Program-made: the position numbers and the translations under genes
NCBI GenBank assembly: GCA_030067835.1
Contig: CP092441.1
Location: forward strand, 2,294,001-2,358,000
Direction of reading: 5' to 3'
DNA: 64,000 bases
Source of the DNA: Chakrabartyella piscis
GTDB lineage: Bacteria; Bacillota; Clostridia; Lachnospirales; Anaerotignaceae
In this document: positions 1 through 9,538 of the stretch, in pieces
Position numbering within the stretch: the stretch's first letter is position 1
How the letters are laid out: each line of letters opens with the position of its first letter
The notes under the pieces: model-generated
The model's database searches: none
What the model was told of the DNA's origin: nothing
Seen by the model: only the letters and a program-made list of their open reading frames with translations

Positions 1-956
1 ACAGATACCAAGAACAAGATGACAAACTTGTTATCAGAAACAGAAATTACTGCTGTGGCAATGGTTTCTGGAATCTTCCAGTTTGCCAAAACCCAACCAA
101 AAATACCACTACAAGAAATGATGATCATGATGATGGCAGAAGTTTTTACGCTACCTTGCATGATTGTCCAGAGTCTTGACCATGTCAAATCTTTGTACAC
201 AAACGCTGAAATAATCAAAGCATATACTACTGCGATTACAGCCGCTTCTGATGGTGTGAAGTATCCTGAGAAGATACCACCCAAAATAATCAATGGCATC
301 AAAAGACCCCATACAGAACGTTTGAAGGTTTCCCATACATTTTTCAATGTAAATGGTGTTCCAATTGGATAGTCGTATTTATAAGCTTGGTACAAGGAAA
401 TTCCAATCAAAATCAGACCCATCAAAGTACCAGGCAAGAAACCATTTTTGAACAATCTTGTAACACTTTGTTCTGCAACTACAGCATACAATACCATTGG
501 AACAGAAGGTGGAATTACAACACCAATTGTACCCGCAGAAGCAATGAGAGCTGCTGAAGAATCAGATCGATAGCCACGTTCTTCCAATTCTGGAATCAAA
601 GTAGCACCTACTGCTGCTGTTGTTGCTGCACCAGAACCAGAGATTGCTGCAAAGAACATACCTGCCAAAACTGCAACGATGGACAAACCACCACGGAACC
701 AACCAACAAGGGATTCTGCAAAAGCAACCAAACGTTTGCTGATGGCACCACTTGCCAACAAGTCACCTGCAAAGATAAAGAATGGAATTGCAATCAAAGA
801 GAAAGAGTCTGTAGATGCAAACATTCTTTGTACCATTACCAATGTGTCTACGCCACCAACATGCAAAACAAGAATTGCTGCAATACCAATGGAGAAAGCA
901 ACTGGAATACCAATGATCAAGCCAACGATAAACGCCCCAAACAATAAACCACTCAT
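1..956 (-). CDS. dctM: TRAP transporter large permease DctM (partial)
   Basis: Large multi-helix permease of a tripartite ATP-independent periplasmic (TRAP) transporter, which drives uptake of organic acids with an ion gradient. The gene reads leftwards off the window edge; about 318 codons are visible of the roughly 425 usual, so the C-terminus is missing. It starts at ATG 956-954 and overlaps the dctQ stop by four bases (ATGA), which points to translational coupling. Family segments visible on translation are GLIIGIPVAFSIGIAA near the N-terminus, FFAAISGSGAATTAAVG, and GVVIPPSVPMVLY. The DctQ and DctP partners lie directly upstream. The substrate cannot be read from the sequence. Confidence 0.93.
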   Translation of the reverse strand, partial: MSGLLFGAFIVGLIIGIPVAFSIGIAAILVLHVGGVDTLVMVQRMFASTDSFSLIAIPFFIFAGDLLASGAISKRLVAFAESLVGWFRGGLSIVAVLAGMFFAAISGSGAATTAAVGATLIPELEERGYRSDSSAALIASAGTIGVVIPPSVPMVLYAVVAEQSVTRLFKNGFLPGTLMGLILIGISLYQAYKYDYPIGTPFTLKNVWETFKRSVWGLLMPLIILGGIFSGYFTPSEAAVIAVVYALIISAFVYKDLTWSRLWTIMQGSVKTSAIIMIIISCSGIFGWVLANWKIPETIATAVISVSDNKFVILFLVS

Positions 957-1450
957 GCTTCCACCTCCTCTTTTTTCACAAAGATTTCATCTAAGATTGC
1001 AGAAAAAGCATGTATACTCATAATACTACAACCCAAAGGCACTGACAAATACATATATTTCATTGGAACTTGCAAAGCTGCAGAAGTTTGGGTTCCAACC
1101 ATATTCATATATCGCATACCATTGTATATTGCCAAGGCAAAGAAACCAAAGCACAATACATGCACCAAAATTTTCGCAATTTTTTTGATGGCAGCTGGCA
1201 ACAAATCTTGAACAATCAACACAGCGATGTTGCTTCCAGATTTATATACACAACCTGCACCAAAGAAAGTACTCCAGATCAAAAGATATCTTGCCATTTC
1301 TTCACTCCAAGAAAGTGCTGTGAAGAATACACGACAAATGATTTGTACAAATGTAACGACTACCATAACAGCCAAAAAAGCCACACATAGTGCCATACAA
1401 ATTTTATTCAACACATCGCTGATTTTTCTAACTCCATTTACAACCGGCAT
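953..1450 (-). CDS. dctQ: TRAP transporter small permease DctQ
   Basis: Small four-helix permease that joins the substrate-binding protein to DctM. The 165-residue length is normal. Four hydrophobic stretches are visible (around residues 15-40, 55-70, 90-110 and 130-150), with the family motif SWSEEMARYLLIW after the first helix. An AGGGAGGG ribosome-binding site precedes the ATG. The gene is separated from dctP by about 317 bases that hold a hairpin and a structured repeat element, so dctP and dctQM may not be transcribed equally. Confidence 0.93.
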   Translation of the reverse strand: MPVVNGVRKISDVLNKICMALCVAFLAVMVVVTFVQIICRVFFTALSWSEEMARYLLIWSTFFGAGCVYKSGSNIAVLIVQDLLPAAIKKIAKILVHVLCFGFFALAIYNGMRYMNMVGTQTSAALQVPMKYMYLSVPLGCSIMSIHAFSAILDEIFVKKEEVEA

Positions 1451-1504
1451 GTATAGCCCTCCCTAAATATGTATTCCCATTTAAAAAACAAAAGTATAAT
1501 TCCA

Positions 1505-1669
1505 AGGGAAATACTGCATAGCCCTAATTGCAAAATTTGCAAGTAGATTTTTTCATCATAATTTCCAAAAACCGTAGGCGATATCGGAAATATCGATGAG
1601 GATTTTTGGTGAGGATGATGGGAAAATAAACCGCAAAGGTTGTGATGGAGGGTTGTGCAGTGTTACCCT
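1505..1669. repeat. Structured intergenic element, copy 1 (long form)
   Basis: A 165-base element between dctP and dctQ. Its ends pair (AGGG 1505-1508 with CCCT 1666-1669, then ATACTGCAT with GTGCAGTGT). An inner hairpin pairs CATCAT 1554-1559 with ATGATG 1615-1620, CCAAAAA 1565-1571 with TTTTTGG 1603-1609, and GATAT with ATATC. The block GGGAAAATAAACCGCAAAGG is identical to the copy before rpsO (45550-45710). It lies 55 bases upstream of the dctQ start and could be a minus-strand leader or processing structure, or a MITE-like DNA element. Function unknown. Confidence 0.7.
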
Positions 1670-1681
1670 AATAAATAAGTA

Positions 1682-1707
1682 TATGGCGGCAGCAAGCCAC
1701 CGCCATA
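1682..1707 (-). terminator. Stem-loop between dctP and dctQ
   Basis: TATGGCGG pairs with CCGCCATA around a ten-base loop, just downstream of dctP. There is no long U-tract, so it is more likely an mRNA-stabilising hairpin or a partial terminator than a full one. Such structures in TRAP operons would favour excess binding protein over permease (inference). Confidence 0.4.
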
Positions 1708-1767
1708 CAATTGTAAAATTTAATATTGTTATTTCATAAATGACACAGTGTCATTTGATTCGATTTC

Positions 1768-2817
1768 TTATTCAGCCAAAACTGCTTCGATTTTTGCCAT
1801 CCAATCAGCATATTCTGCTCCATATGCATCATATGTAGGTTGTACTGCTGCTTTGAATGCGTCCATATCGATATCTTCGATTACAGTTACGCCATTTGCA
1901 ATGATTTCTGCCAACATTTCAGCTTCACCATCAGCAATCCATTGTCTTTCGTATTCTGCTGCTTCTTGCGCTGCATCTTCAAAGATTGTTTGTACATCTT
2001 CTGGCAAAGAGTTGAATTTAGCCAAGCTCATTGTCATGATTGCGGATGCATATGTATGACGAGTCATTGTAAGTTGATCTTGAGATTCCCAAAGTTTGTA
2101 GGAATAGATAACGTTTACAGGGTTTTCTTGACCATCGATAGTACCTTGTTGCAATGCTGTCAAAGCTTCAGACCATGCCATTGGAACTGCATTTACGCCC
2201 AAAGATTCAAATGTGGAAAGATATACTTCATTTTCCATTACACGGATTTTCAAACCAGACAAATCATCAAGAGATTCTACTGCTTTTTTGCTGTTTGTCA
2301 AGTTACGGAAACCACGTTCTGCATAGGACAAACCTTTGAGGTTTACGCCTTCCATCAAGCCAAACAATTCTTGACCAACTTCGCCATCCAATACTTTGTA
2401 TGCTTCTTCGTTGCTAGCAAACAAGAAAGGCATATCCAAAACGCCCATTTCTGGAACAAAGTTTACGAAAGGACCACTTGTGATGATACCCATATCAAGT
2501 GTACCCATTTGCATACTTTCAAGCATTGTTCTTTCATCACCCAATGTACCATTTGGATAGATTTCTACAACATAAGCGCCATTTGTTTCTGCTTCTACGA
2601 TTTCAGCAAATTTTTCTGCTGCTACTTGGAAGCTATCTTCTTCATTTACTGTTGTACCCAATTTGATGACAACTGCATCTGCTGCCACTTCTGTTGCTGC
2701 ATCGCTGCTGCTATCTGCTGCTGGAGCTGCGCTTTCTGTTGCACTGCTACCCCCACAAGCAGACAATACCATTGTCATTGCCATAACTGCTGCTACTTTA
2801 CCTACATATTTTTTCAT
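1768..2817 (-). CDS. dctP: TRAP transporter substrate-binding lipoprotein DctP
   Basis: Extracytoplasmic solute receptor of the TRAP system. The N-terminus is a lipoprotein signal: MKKYVGKVAAVMAMTMVL, then the lipobox LSAC with the lipidated Cys at about residue 21, followed by a Ser/Ala-rich linker to about residue 50. The DctP fold follows, with YPNGTLGDERTMLESMQMGT, the RVMENEVY segment carrying the conserved Arg that contacts the substrate carboxylate, and GQENPVNVIYSYK. The length (349) is normal. GGGAGG precedes the ATG by a good distance. It is the first gene of the dctPQM unit. Confidence 0.94.
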   Translation of the reverse strand: MKKYVGKVAAVMAMTMVLSACGGSSATESAAPAADSSSDAATEVAADAVVIKLGTTVNEEDSFQVAAEKFAEIVEAETNGAYVVEIYPNGTLGDERTMLESMQMGTLDMGIITSGPFVNFVPEMGVLDMPFLFASNEEAYKVLDGEVGQELFGLMEGVNLKGLSYAERGFRNLTNSKKAVESLDDLSGLKIRVMENEVYLSTFESLGVNAVPMAWSEALTALQQGTIDGQENPVNVIYSYKLWESQDQLTMTRHTYASAIMTMSLAKFNSLPEDVQTIFEDAAQEAAEYERQWIADGEAEMLAEIIANGVTVIEDIDMDAFKAAVQPTYDAYGAEYADWMAKIEAVLAE

Positions 2818-3056
2818 ACTACATTTCCTCCCTTAAATTGAGTTGTTATATATAACACCTTACTCCTTGTAAGGATATTACCAAATTGTTTGTTCGGCGG
2901 CAGCAAGCCACCGCCCTACTTGCATTGTGGTTATATATTACGGGCGCATCGTGATACGCCCCTACATATTAAATGAATTTGCTTTTGTAGGGGGTGATGC
3001 CCACATCGACCCGCGGTTTTCAGTCATTCACCATTCACCATTAGCCCTTAGTCTAA
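2818..3056. repeat. Intergenic repeats between dctP and ilvD
   Basis: Holds three CCCTACA-type hairpins (around 2894-2919, 2940-2965 and, inverted, 2985-3012) and a CATTCACCATTAG-type motif at about 3028-3050. No coding potential is seen. Any dctP promoter should lie near 2830-2900, but no convincing -35/-10 pair was found. Confidence 0.6.
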
Positions 3057-4724
3057 TTAGTATTGTCTGAAGATAGCACCTGTATTTGCACTGGTTACCA
3101 TTTCTCTATAGCGTCTGAGGTAACCATCAGGTACTTCATTGATGACTGGTTCCCATGTTTCACGACGTTTTGCCAATTCTTCATCAGAAACAAGCAAATC
3201 CAATTTGTTGTTCAAGATATCAATTGCAATTCTATCGCCATTTTCAATCAAACCAATGATACCGCCAGCTGCTGCTTCTGGAGAAATATGTCCAATGGAA
3301 GCACCTTTGGATGCACCAGAAAAACGACCATCTGTAATCAAAGCAACAGAATTATCCAAGCCTTTACCAGCCAATGTTGCTGTTGGTGCAAGCATTTCTC
3401 TCATACCAGGGCCACCTTTTGGACCTTCGTAACGAATTACCACTACATCGCCAGGTACAATTTCATCTGCATTGATTGCAGCACTTGCTTCTTCTTCACT
3501 ATTGTATACTTTCGCTGGTCCTTCATGTTTCAACATTTCTGGAAGCACAGCACCTTTTTTGACAACTGCACCATCAGGAGCAATGTTACCCCAAAGAATT
3601 GCCAAACCACCATCAGGAGAATATGCTGTTTCTTTGGAACGAATGACATTTTTGTCCCAAATATTAGCATTTGCAATGTTTTCACCAAGTGTTTTGCCTG
3701 TACATGTAATCACTTCTGTATCCAACAAACCATAATCAGCCAATTCTTTGAGAACTGCTGGAATACCACCTGCTGCATTCAAATCCACCAAAGCATCTGG
3801 ACCTGCTGGACTGAGTTTTACAAGATGAGGTGTTTCTTTGCTAATTTTGTTGATTTCTGCAAAGTCAATTGGTACACCTGCTGCATGTGCTACTGCTGGC
3901 AAATGCAACACTGTATTTGTGGAACAACCCAAAGCCATATCTGCATGAAGTGCATTGGAAAGAGATTTTGCTGTTACGATATCTCTTGGACAAATGTTTT
4001 TCTCCAACAATTCCATAACTTTGATACCAGCTTCTTTTGCCAAACGTACACGTTCACCAGAAACTGCTGGAATGGTACCATTGCCAGGCAAACCAAGACC
4101 AATAACTTCTGTCATACAGTTCATGGAGTTTGCTGTAAACATACCTGCACAAGAACCACATCCAGGACAGGCATTGTTTTCCATATCTTTCAAATGGAAG
4201 TCTGTTACATCTTTTTTACCAATTGCACCTACAATTTCAAATGCATTTGAAAGTGTTACTTTTGTACCATCCACCAAACGACCAGGCATCATTGGACCAC
4301 CACTGACAAAAATACATGGAATGTTGAGTCTCAAAGCTGCCATCAACATACCAGGAACAATTTTGTCACAGTTTGGCACAAATACCAAAGCGTCAAATGG
4401 ATGTGCCATTGCCATAATTTCAATGGAGTCTGCAATATGTTCTCTACTAATAAGAGAGTATTTCATACCTGCATGTCCCATTGCAATCCCATCACAAACA
4501 CCGATGGTTGGAAATACCAATGGGGTTCCACCAGCCATACGTACACCAGCTTTGACACCTTCTGCAATGGTATCCAAATGCACATGTCCAGGAATAATTT
4601 CATTTTTTGCACAGACAATACCAACCATAGGTCTTTCCAATTCTGCATCACAAAGCCCTGCTGCTTTGAAAAGAGATCTATGTGGTAATCTTGCCACACC
4701 AGCTTTCATTGCGTCACTACGCAT
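3057..4724 (-). CDS. ilvD: Dihydroxy-acid dehydratase
   Basis: Cytoplasmic Fe-S enzyme that dehydrates 2,3-dihydroxy-isovalerate and -methylvalerate to the keto acids of valine, leucine and isoleucine. The 555-residue length is normal. Cluster and active-site cysteines are seen in [14 protein letters not shown] (around 125) and [19 protein letters not shown] (around 190-210). The C-terminal [14 protein letters not shown] segment is also typical. GAGGAG lies before the ATG. It stands alone and divergent from a GntR regulator, facing the leu genes, and has its own strong promoter with a possible operator just downstream. Confidence 0.97.
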   Translation of the reverse strand: MRSDAMKAGVARLPHRSLFKAAGLCDAELERPMVGIVCAKNEIIPGHVHLDTIAEGVKAGVRMAGGTPLVFPTIGVCDGIAMGHAGMKYSLISREHIADSIEIMAMAHPFDALVFVPNCDKIVPGMLMAALRLNIPCIFVSGGPMMPGRLVDGTKVTLSNAFEIVGAIGKKDVTDFHLKDMENNACPGCGSCAGMFTANSMNCMTEVIGLGLPGNGTIPAVSGERVRLAKEAGIKVMELLEKNICPRDIVTAKSLSNALHADMALGCSTNTVLHLPAVAHAAGVPIDFAEINKISKETPHLVKLSPAGPDALVDLNAAGGIPAVLKELADYGLLDTEVITCTGKTLGENIANANIWDKNVIRSKETAYSPDGGLAILWGNIAPDGAVVKKGAVLPEMLKHEGPAKVYNSEEEASAAINADEIVPGDVVVIRYEGPKGGPGMREMLAPTATLAGKGLDNSVALITDGRFSGASKGASIGHISPEAAAGGIIGLIENGDRIAIDILNNKLDLLVSDEELAKRRETWEPVINEVPDGYLRRYREMVTSANTGAIFRQY

Positions 4725-4775
4725 AGTTTACACACTCCTCTATTATGTACTCAAATGTAATATTTTTCTGTAATC

Positions 4776-4785
4776 TGTCTGACCA
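4776..4785. promoter_or_regulatory. Possible GntR operator in the ilvD leader
   Basis: TGTCTGACCA contains the palindrome GTCTGAC, the form often bound by FCD-type GntR repressors. It lies about 13-22 bases after the predicted ilvD transcription start, where a bound repressor would block transcription. The adjacent divergent GntR gene is the obvious candidate. The assignment is inference from motif and position. Confidence 0.35.
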
Positions 4786-4804
4786 CTAAAAAGTCTTAAG
4801 TGAA

Positions 4805-4832
4805 ATTATACCCCTTTTTGTACAAATGTCAA
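4805..4832 (-). promoter_or_regulatory. ilvD promoter
   Basis: On the minus strand TTGACA (4832-4827), a 16-base spacer and TATAAT (4810-4805) make a near-perfect sigma-A promoter about 75 bases upstream of the ilvD start. Confidence 0.75.
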
Positions 4833-4892
4833 TACCATTTTTTATATTTTACATGTGTTTCAAAAGTTTTTTGAATACATTGCAAAAAAATG

Positions 4893-4921
4893 TAGACAAC
4901 TTTACATTTTGACTATATAAT
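4893..4921 (+). promoter_or_regulatory. gntR promoter
   Basis: TAGACA, 17 bases, TATAAT. It gives a leader of about 110 bases before the regulator. A small inverted repeat (ACAAC-TTGAG-GTTGT, about 4929-4942) just downstream of the -10 could be an autoregulatory operator. Confidence 0.55.
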
Positions 4922-5036
4922 TGGTATGACAACTTGAGGTTGTGTTTCGTTTCACCGATTTATGCAATTGCATTTATTAGGAAACAACACAATTCAACTT
5001 GATTTCATAAATTATGTTAGAATAGAAGGTGTACAG

Positions 5037-5729
5037 ATGAAAACAGAATTTATTCCAAAATCACAAGTCATCGCCAAGCAATTGGAAGATATGATTTTTT
5101 TGGAGAAAAAATACGCACTCGGTGAACGTTTGCCCAATGAACATGAGCTTTCTGCACAATTGGGTGTCAGTCGTTCTTCCTTAAGAGAAGCCATCAAACT
5201 ATTGGCTGCAAAAGATGTGTTGACCATCAAGCGTGGCAGTGGAACCTTTGTTTCCAATACCACAGAAGAAGATTCCAATTCCTTTGGTTTGCAATATCTA
5301 AAGGATAAAGTGAAATTGGTTGCAAGCTGGTTTGAATTTAGACAAATGATTGAACCTTCTGCAATTCGACTTGCCATCAAAAATGGTTCTGAAGAAGAAT
5401 TGCAAGCCATTGTAGATTCTGCCAACCGTATGGCTAGTTTGGAGCATTGCAAGCAAGAAGAAATCATCAAAGAAGATCAATTCTTTCATATTGCCATTGC
5501 AACTGCATCCCACAATGAAATTTTGAAACACATTATGCCATCTCTTGCTGATGCGGTTCGTGATTCAATTGTAACTTCTACACAAATTGGTGCTGATGTC
5601 AAATCCATTGACAATGCAATGACCTATCATCAAAGTATTGCAAAATTTATTTTGGCTAAGGATGCAGATGGTGCAGCTCTTGCTATGCAATATCATTTGA
5701 CACGAGGGATCAATGATTTGAAAGATTAA
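5037..5729 (+). CDS. FadR-type GntR transcriptional regulator
   Basis: DNA-binding regulator with an N-terminal winged helix (about residues 10-75: LPNEHELSAQLGVSRSSLRE, then IKRGSGTFVS) and a C-terminal helical FCD ligand domain (about 90-225, with the metal-binding histidines expected in DQFFHIAIATASHNE and YHQSI). ATG 5037 is chosen because AAGGTG precedes it; an upstream in-frame start has no ribosome-binding site. It is divergent from ilvD and just upstream of the leu operon, so a role in branched-chain or keto-acid metabolism is likely. The ligand is unknown. Confidence 0.88.
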   Translation: MKTEFIPKSQVIAKQLEDMIFLEKKYALGERLPNEHELSAQLGVSRSSLREAIKLLAAKDVLTIKRGSGTFVSNTTEEDSNSFGLQYLKDKVKLVASWFEFRQMIEPSAIRLAIKNGSEEELQAIVDSANRMASLEHCKQEEIIKEDQFFHIAIATASHNEILKHIMPSLADAVRDSIVTSTQIGADVKSIDNAMTYHQSIAKFILAKDADGAALAMQYHLTRGINDLKD

Positions 5730-5785
5730 TTGTTCGTGTTGGGCAACGCCCACTAAATGTATACACAAAATAATGAATATTTTAC

Positions 5786-5814
5786 TTGACACCTTAGATG
5801 TTTTTTGATACAGT
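5786..5814 (+). promoter_or_regulatory. leu operon promoter
   Basis: TTGACA, 17 bases, TACAGT, directly upstream of the T-box leader; transcription should start near 5821. Confidence 0.65.
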
Positions 5815-5820
5815 GAATAC

Positions 5821-6100
5821 AGAAATTGTATCTAAATAAATGCATTGAAAAGGAATAGTACGTTTTTTGAAACTTTCAGAGAGTTGATGGATGGTGGGAA
5901 TCAACAGTAGATGAAAACAGAACTCGCCTTGGAGCAGAATGCTGAACCCATTGAAATCAGTGGCTAGGTATTTTCGGAATTTCCTCCGTTATCGGGAATT
6001 GGATATGTTTGTATCCTAATGAGTGCGTCTTTTGACGAATAAGAGTGGTACCGTGGAAGTTTTAGTCTTTCATCTCTTTCTAAGTTGTGTAATTTGGAAA
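5821..6100 (+). promoter_or_regulatory. T-box leader, leucine (CUC) specifier
   Basis: Riboswitch that senses uncharged tRNA-Leu and controls leuACDB. Stem I has the conserved CAGAGAGTTG and GGATGGTGGGA elements (about 5876-5900). The specifier loop GAA-CTC-G sits at 5930-5936 with codon CTC at 5933-5935, followed by the usual GAG-containing strand. The antiterminator (T-box) sequence AATAAGAGTGGTACCGTGG is at 6038-6056. The downstream terminator hairpin is weak by eye. The specifier agrees with the biosynthetic genes it precedes. Confidence 0.9.
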
Positions 6101-6152
6101 TGTGATGAGAGATTTTTTTATGTAAAAATCAAAAGAAAAAAGGAGAATCATT

Positions 6153-7832
6153 ATGAATATGGAACGTTATACAAAATATCAATCTTATCCAACTATGGCA
6201 ATGACAGACCGTACATGGCCAAACAAAACCATCGACAAAGCACCCAGCTGGTGTAGCGTTGACTTGCGTGATGGCAACCAAGCCTTGGAAACACCAATGG
6301 GATTGGATCAAAAACTTGCATTCTTTGATTTTCTTGTAAAAATGGGATTCAAAGAAATTGAAATTGGATTCCCTGCTGCATCTGAAACAGAATATGAGTT
6401 TACTCGTGTTTTGATTGACCAAAACTTGATTCCTGATGATGTAACCATCCAAGTGTTGACACAATCTCGTGGTCATATCATCAAAAAAACATTTGAAGCA
6501 TTGGAAGGTTGCAAAAATGCAGTTGTCCATTTGTACAACTCCACTTCCACTTTGCAAAGAGACGTGGTCTTTGGCAATTCTATGGAAGAAACCACAGCAC
6601 TTGCAGTTTATGGTGCAAAATTGATTAAGGATTTGTCCAAAAACTATCCAGAAACCAATTTCACCTTTGAATATTCACCAGAAAGTTTCACAGGCACTGA
6701 AATGCACTATGCTGCTGAAATTTGCAATGCAGTGACTGAAGTTTGGGAACCAACTCCAGACAACAAAATCATCTTCAATTTGCCTGCAACTGTAGAAATG
6801 AGCACACCAAATGTGTATGCTGACCAAATTGAGTTCATGTGTCGTCATTTGAAACACCGTGAAAACATCATTGTCAGCTTGCATACACACAACGATCGTG
6901 GTACTGCTGTTGCTGCTGCGGAATTGGGTCTTATGGCTGGTGCTGATCGTATCGAAGGTACGCTCTTTGGCAATGGTGAAAGAACAGGTAACTCCGATAT
7001 CTTGACATTGGCAATGAACATGTACACACAAGGCATTGATCCAGAATTGGATTTCAGCCACATTGATGATATCATTGAAATTTACGAACGTTCCACAAGA
7101 ATGGCTGTACCACAACGTCATCCATATGCTGGTGATTTGGTTTACACTGCATTCTCTGGTAGCCACCAAGATGCAATTAGAAAAGGTATGGAACGTATGA
7201 AAAGCGAACCAAAATATTGGGGCGTACCATACTTGCCAATGGATCCTATGGATGTGGGTAGAACCTACGATCCAATCATCCGTATCAATAGCCAATCTGG
7301 CAAAGGTGGCGTAACCTTTATCTTGGAACAAAATTATTCTTTGTTTATGCCAAAATCCTTCCAAAAAGATGCTGGTGCTGTGATCACACAAATTTCTGAC
7401 GAAATGCAATCTGAACTCAGTCCAGAAAGCATCTACGAAATCTTCAAAAAAGAATATGTGGATATTCGTACACCAATTCGTTTGGTACAATATCGTACAG
7501 AAACTGTGGATGCAGAACGTGATGTTTTGGCAATCGAAGCAGAAGTTATTTATAATGAAGAAACTCATTTCATTGAAGGTGAAGGTAATGGTGTTGTATC
7601 TGCATTCTGCCATGGTATGGAAGAGTTGTTGGATATTTCCATCAACATTGTGAACTATCGTGGTCACTCTTTGGATTTGGGTACCGATTCCAGAGCCATT
7701 TCTTATATTGAAACAAAAGATGGCAATGGCAAACGCTTCTTTGGCGCTGGTACATCTTCCAGTGTTGGCAGATCTTCCTTGCGTGCAGTTGTCAGCACCA
7801 TCAACAAAATGTTGTTGACCAAAGAAGATTGA
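6153..7832 (+). CDS. leuA: 2-isopropylmalate synthase
   Basis: First committed step of leucine synthesis: condenses acetyl-CoA with 2-ketoisovalerate. At 559 residues it is the long form. The DRE-TIM/HMGL barrel spans about 25-310 with the catalytic SVDLRDGNQAL near residue 35 and the metal-binding HTHNDRG near 245. A LeuA allosteric dimerisation domain fills about 420-555, where leucine feedback normally acts. AAAGGAG precedes the ATG by a normal distance. It is the first gene of the T-box-controlled leu operon, so control is likely at both transcription and enzyme level. Confidence 0.95.
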   Translation: MNMERYTKYQSYPTMAMTDRTWPNKTIDKAPSWCSVDLRDGNQALETPMGLDQKLAFFDFLVKMGFKEIEIGFPAASETEYEFTRVLIDQNLIPDDVTIQVLTQSRGHIIKKTFEALEGCKNAVVHLYNSTSTLQRDVVFGNSMEETTALAVYGAKLIKDLSKNYPETNFTFEYSPESFTGTEMHYAAEICNAVTEVWEPTPDNKIIFNLPATVEMSTPNVYADQIEFMCRHLKHRENIIVSLHTHNDRGTAVAAAELGLMAGADRIEGTLFGNGERTGNSDILTLAMNMYTQGIDPELDFSHIDDIIEIYERSTRMAVPQRHPYAGDLVYTAFSGSHQDAIRKGMERMKSEPKYWGVPYLPMDPMDVGRTYDPIIRINSQSGKGGVTFILEQNYSLFMPKSFQKDAGAVITQISDEMQSELSPESIYEIFKKEYVDIRTPIRLVQYRTETVDAERDVLAIEAEVIYNEETHFIEGEGNGVVSAFCHGMEELLDISINIVNYRGHSLDLGTDSRAISYIETKDGNGKRFFGAGTSSSVGRSSLRAVVSTINKMLLTKED

Positions 7833-8070
7833 TTTTTGAAGAATCTACTATTTATAATGGTACTTGTATGGCGGGTCGTCGAGGACGCCAACCCCTACAA
7901 TTACATCTGAAAATCCCCTGTCATTCTGTAGGGGCTGCCCTATGTGGTTGCCCGTGTAGTGACTAAAATCTTTGGTTTTATGAAAATTGTATGGTGGGTT
8001 GATGTGGCATCACCCCCTACAAAATAATTTTGGTAATTCAATATAACTATATATAAGGAGAGAATATATC
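7833..8070. repeat. leuA-leuC intergenic repeats
   Basis: Three short palindromic repeats with CCCTACA or inverted TGTAGGGG ends (about 7865-7902, 7926-7957 and 7988-8023) lie inside the leu operon. No gene and no terminator with a U-tract is seen, so read-through into leuC is expected. Confidence 0.6.
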
Positions 8071-9330
8071 ATGGGTATGACAATGACACAAAAAATTCTT
8101 GCAAAAAAAGCAGGTCTCGACTCTGTTGTAGCAGGACAATTGATTCAAGCAAAATTGGATATCGTAATGGGCAATGATATCACCACTGCTGTTGCCCTCA
8201 AAGAATTCCAAAAAACAGGCGCTTCTGAAGTATTCGACAAAGAAAAAGTGGTTATCGTTTTGGATCACTTCACACCAAACAAAGACATCAAAGCTGCTGA
8301 ACAATGTAAAAGCTGTCGTACATTTGCATACGATATGGGTGTCAAAAACTTCTTTGACGTTGGTAAAGCTGGTATCGAACATGCATTGCTTCCTGAACAA
8401 GGGATTGTAGTTCCTGGTCAAGCAATCATTGGTGCCGATTCTCATACATGTACATATGGCGCTTTGGGTGCTTTCTCCACAGGTATCGGTTCCACAGACA
8501 TGGCAATTGGTATGGCTACTGGTGAAGCATGGTTCAAAGTACCTTCTGCAATCAAATTCAATGTCATTGGCAAAAAACAATCTCATGTCAGTGGTAAAGA
8601 TGTTATTTTGCATATCATTGGTATGATTGGTGTGGATGGTGCCTTGTATCGTTCTATGGAATTTACTGGTGAAGGCATTGCAGAGCTTACCATGGATGAT
8701 CGTTTTACAATTGCAAACATGGCGATTGAAGCTGGTGCAAAAAATGGTATCTTCCCTGTAGATGAAGCCTGTCTCGCATACACAAAAGCACATGCTACCA
8801 AAGCGTATGAAGTATTTGAAGCTGATGACGACGCTGAATATGACGAAGAAATCATTATTGATTTGTCCACATTGGAACCAACTATTTCTTTCCCTCATTT
8901 GCCTGATAATACACGTACCATTGGTGAAGTTGGCGAAGTCATCATTGACCAAGTGGTTATTGGTTCTTGTACCAATGGTAGATTGGATGATATGAAGATT
9001 GCTGCTGATATCCTTCGCGGCAAACAAGTTGCCGAAAAAGTACGTACCATTGTCATTCCAGCAACACAAGAAATCTATTTGGATTGCATCAAGCTTGGAT
9101 ATGTTGAGGACTTCATCAATGCTGGTGCGATCTTCTCTATGCCAACATGTGGTCCATGTCTTGGTGGACATATGGGTATCTTGGCTGCTGGCGAACGTTG
9201 TGTTTCCACAACCAACCGTAACTTTGTAGGACGTATGGGTCACGTAGAAAGTGAAGTTTACTTGGCAAGTCCTGCTGTTGCTGCTGCTTCTGCAATCGCT
9301 GGTAAAATTGCTGACCCTAGAAATATTTAA
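8071..9330 (+). CDS. leuC: 3-isopropylmalate dehydratase, large subunit
   Basis: Aconitase-family Fe-S subunit that, with LeuD, isomerises 2- to 3-isopropylmalate. The 419-residue length fits the bacterial/archaeal short LeuC group. Visible are [16 protein letters not shown] near 65, [20 protein letters not shown] near 120-140, and the cluster cysteines in [11 protein letters not shown] (about 300) and [13 protein letters not shown] (about 360). The ATG has a GGAGAG site. leuD follows, as expected for this two-subunit enzyme. Confidence 0.96.
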   Translation: MGMTMTQKILAKKAGLDSVVAGQLIQAKLDIVMGNDITTAVALKEFQKTGASEVFDKEKVVIVLDHFTPNKDIKAAEQCKSCRTFAYDMGVKNFFDVGKAGIEHALLPEQGIVVPGQAIIGADSHTCTYGALGAFSTGIGSTDMAIGMATGEAWFKVPSAIKFNVIGKKQSHVSGKDVILHIIGMIGVDGALYRSMEFTGEGIAELTMDDRFTIANMAIEAGAKNGIFPVDEACLAYTKAHATKAYEVFEADDDAEYDEEIIIDLSTLEPTISFPHLPDNTRTIGEVGEVIIDQVVIGSCTNGRLDDMKIAADILRGKQVAEKVRTIVIPATQEIYLDCIKLGYVEDFINAGAIFSMPTCGPCLGGHMGILAAGERCVSTTNRNFVGRMGHVESEVYLASPAVAAASAIAGKIADPRNI

Positions 9331-9452
9331 GGTCAAAAGCAAGATCAAAAGCAAAACCGTCAAGGCTCTGCCTTAACAATCCGCAAGGGATTTCATCCCT
9401 TGACCCGATTATTTTATAGGCTAACAATTAGACAACACAAATAATAAGACAC

Positions 9453-9509
9453 AGCGGTCAATGTACATTGACCGCAATTATAAAGGTTGGTGGGTGGTGG
9501 GCAAAGCCC
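9453..9509. repeat. Two palindromes between leuC and leuD
   Basis: GCGGTCAATGTACATTGACCGC (9453-9474, given in two halves of eleven) is a perfect palindrome, followed by GTGGGC-AAA-GCCCAC. They belong to the same style of intergenic hairpin repeats seen throughout the window. Confidence 0.5.
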
Positions 9510-9538
9510 ACGGTCTTTATCTTTTAAGGAGGATATTT

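Noticed and set aside
1505..1669. Reading the structured element as an S15 or PyrR autoregulatory leader
   Set aside because: The same element precedes dctQ, rpsO and upp, so a ligand specific to one product does not fit, and the PyrR-binding loop consensus is not seen in the upp copy.
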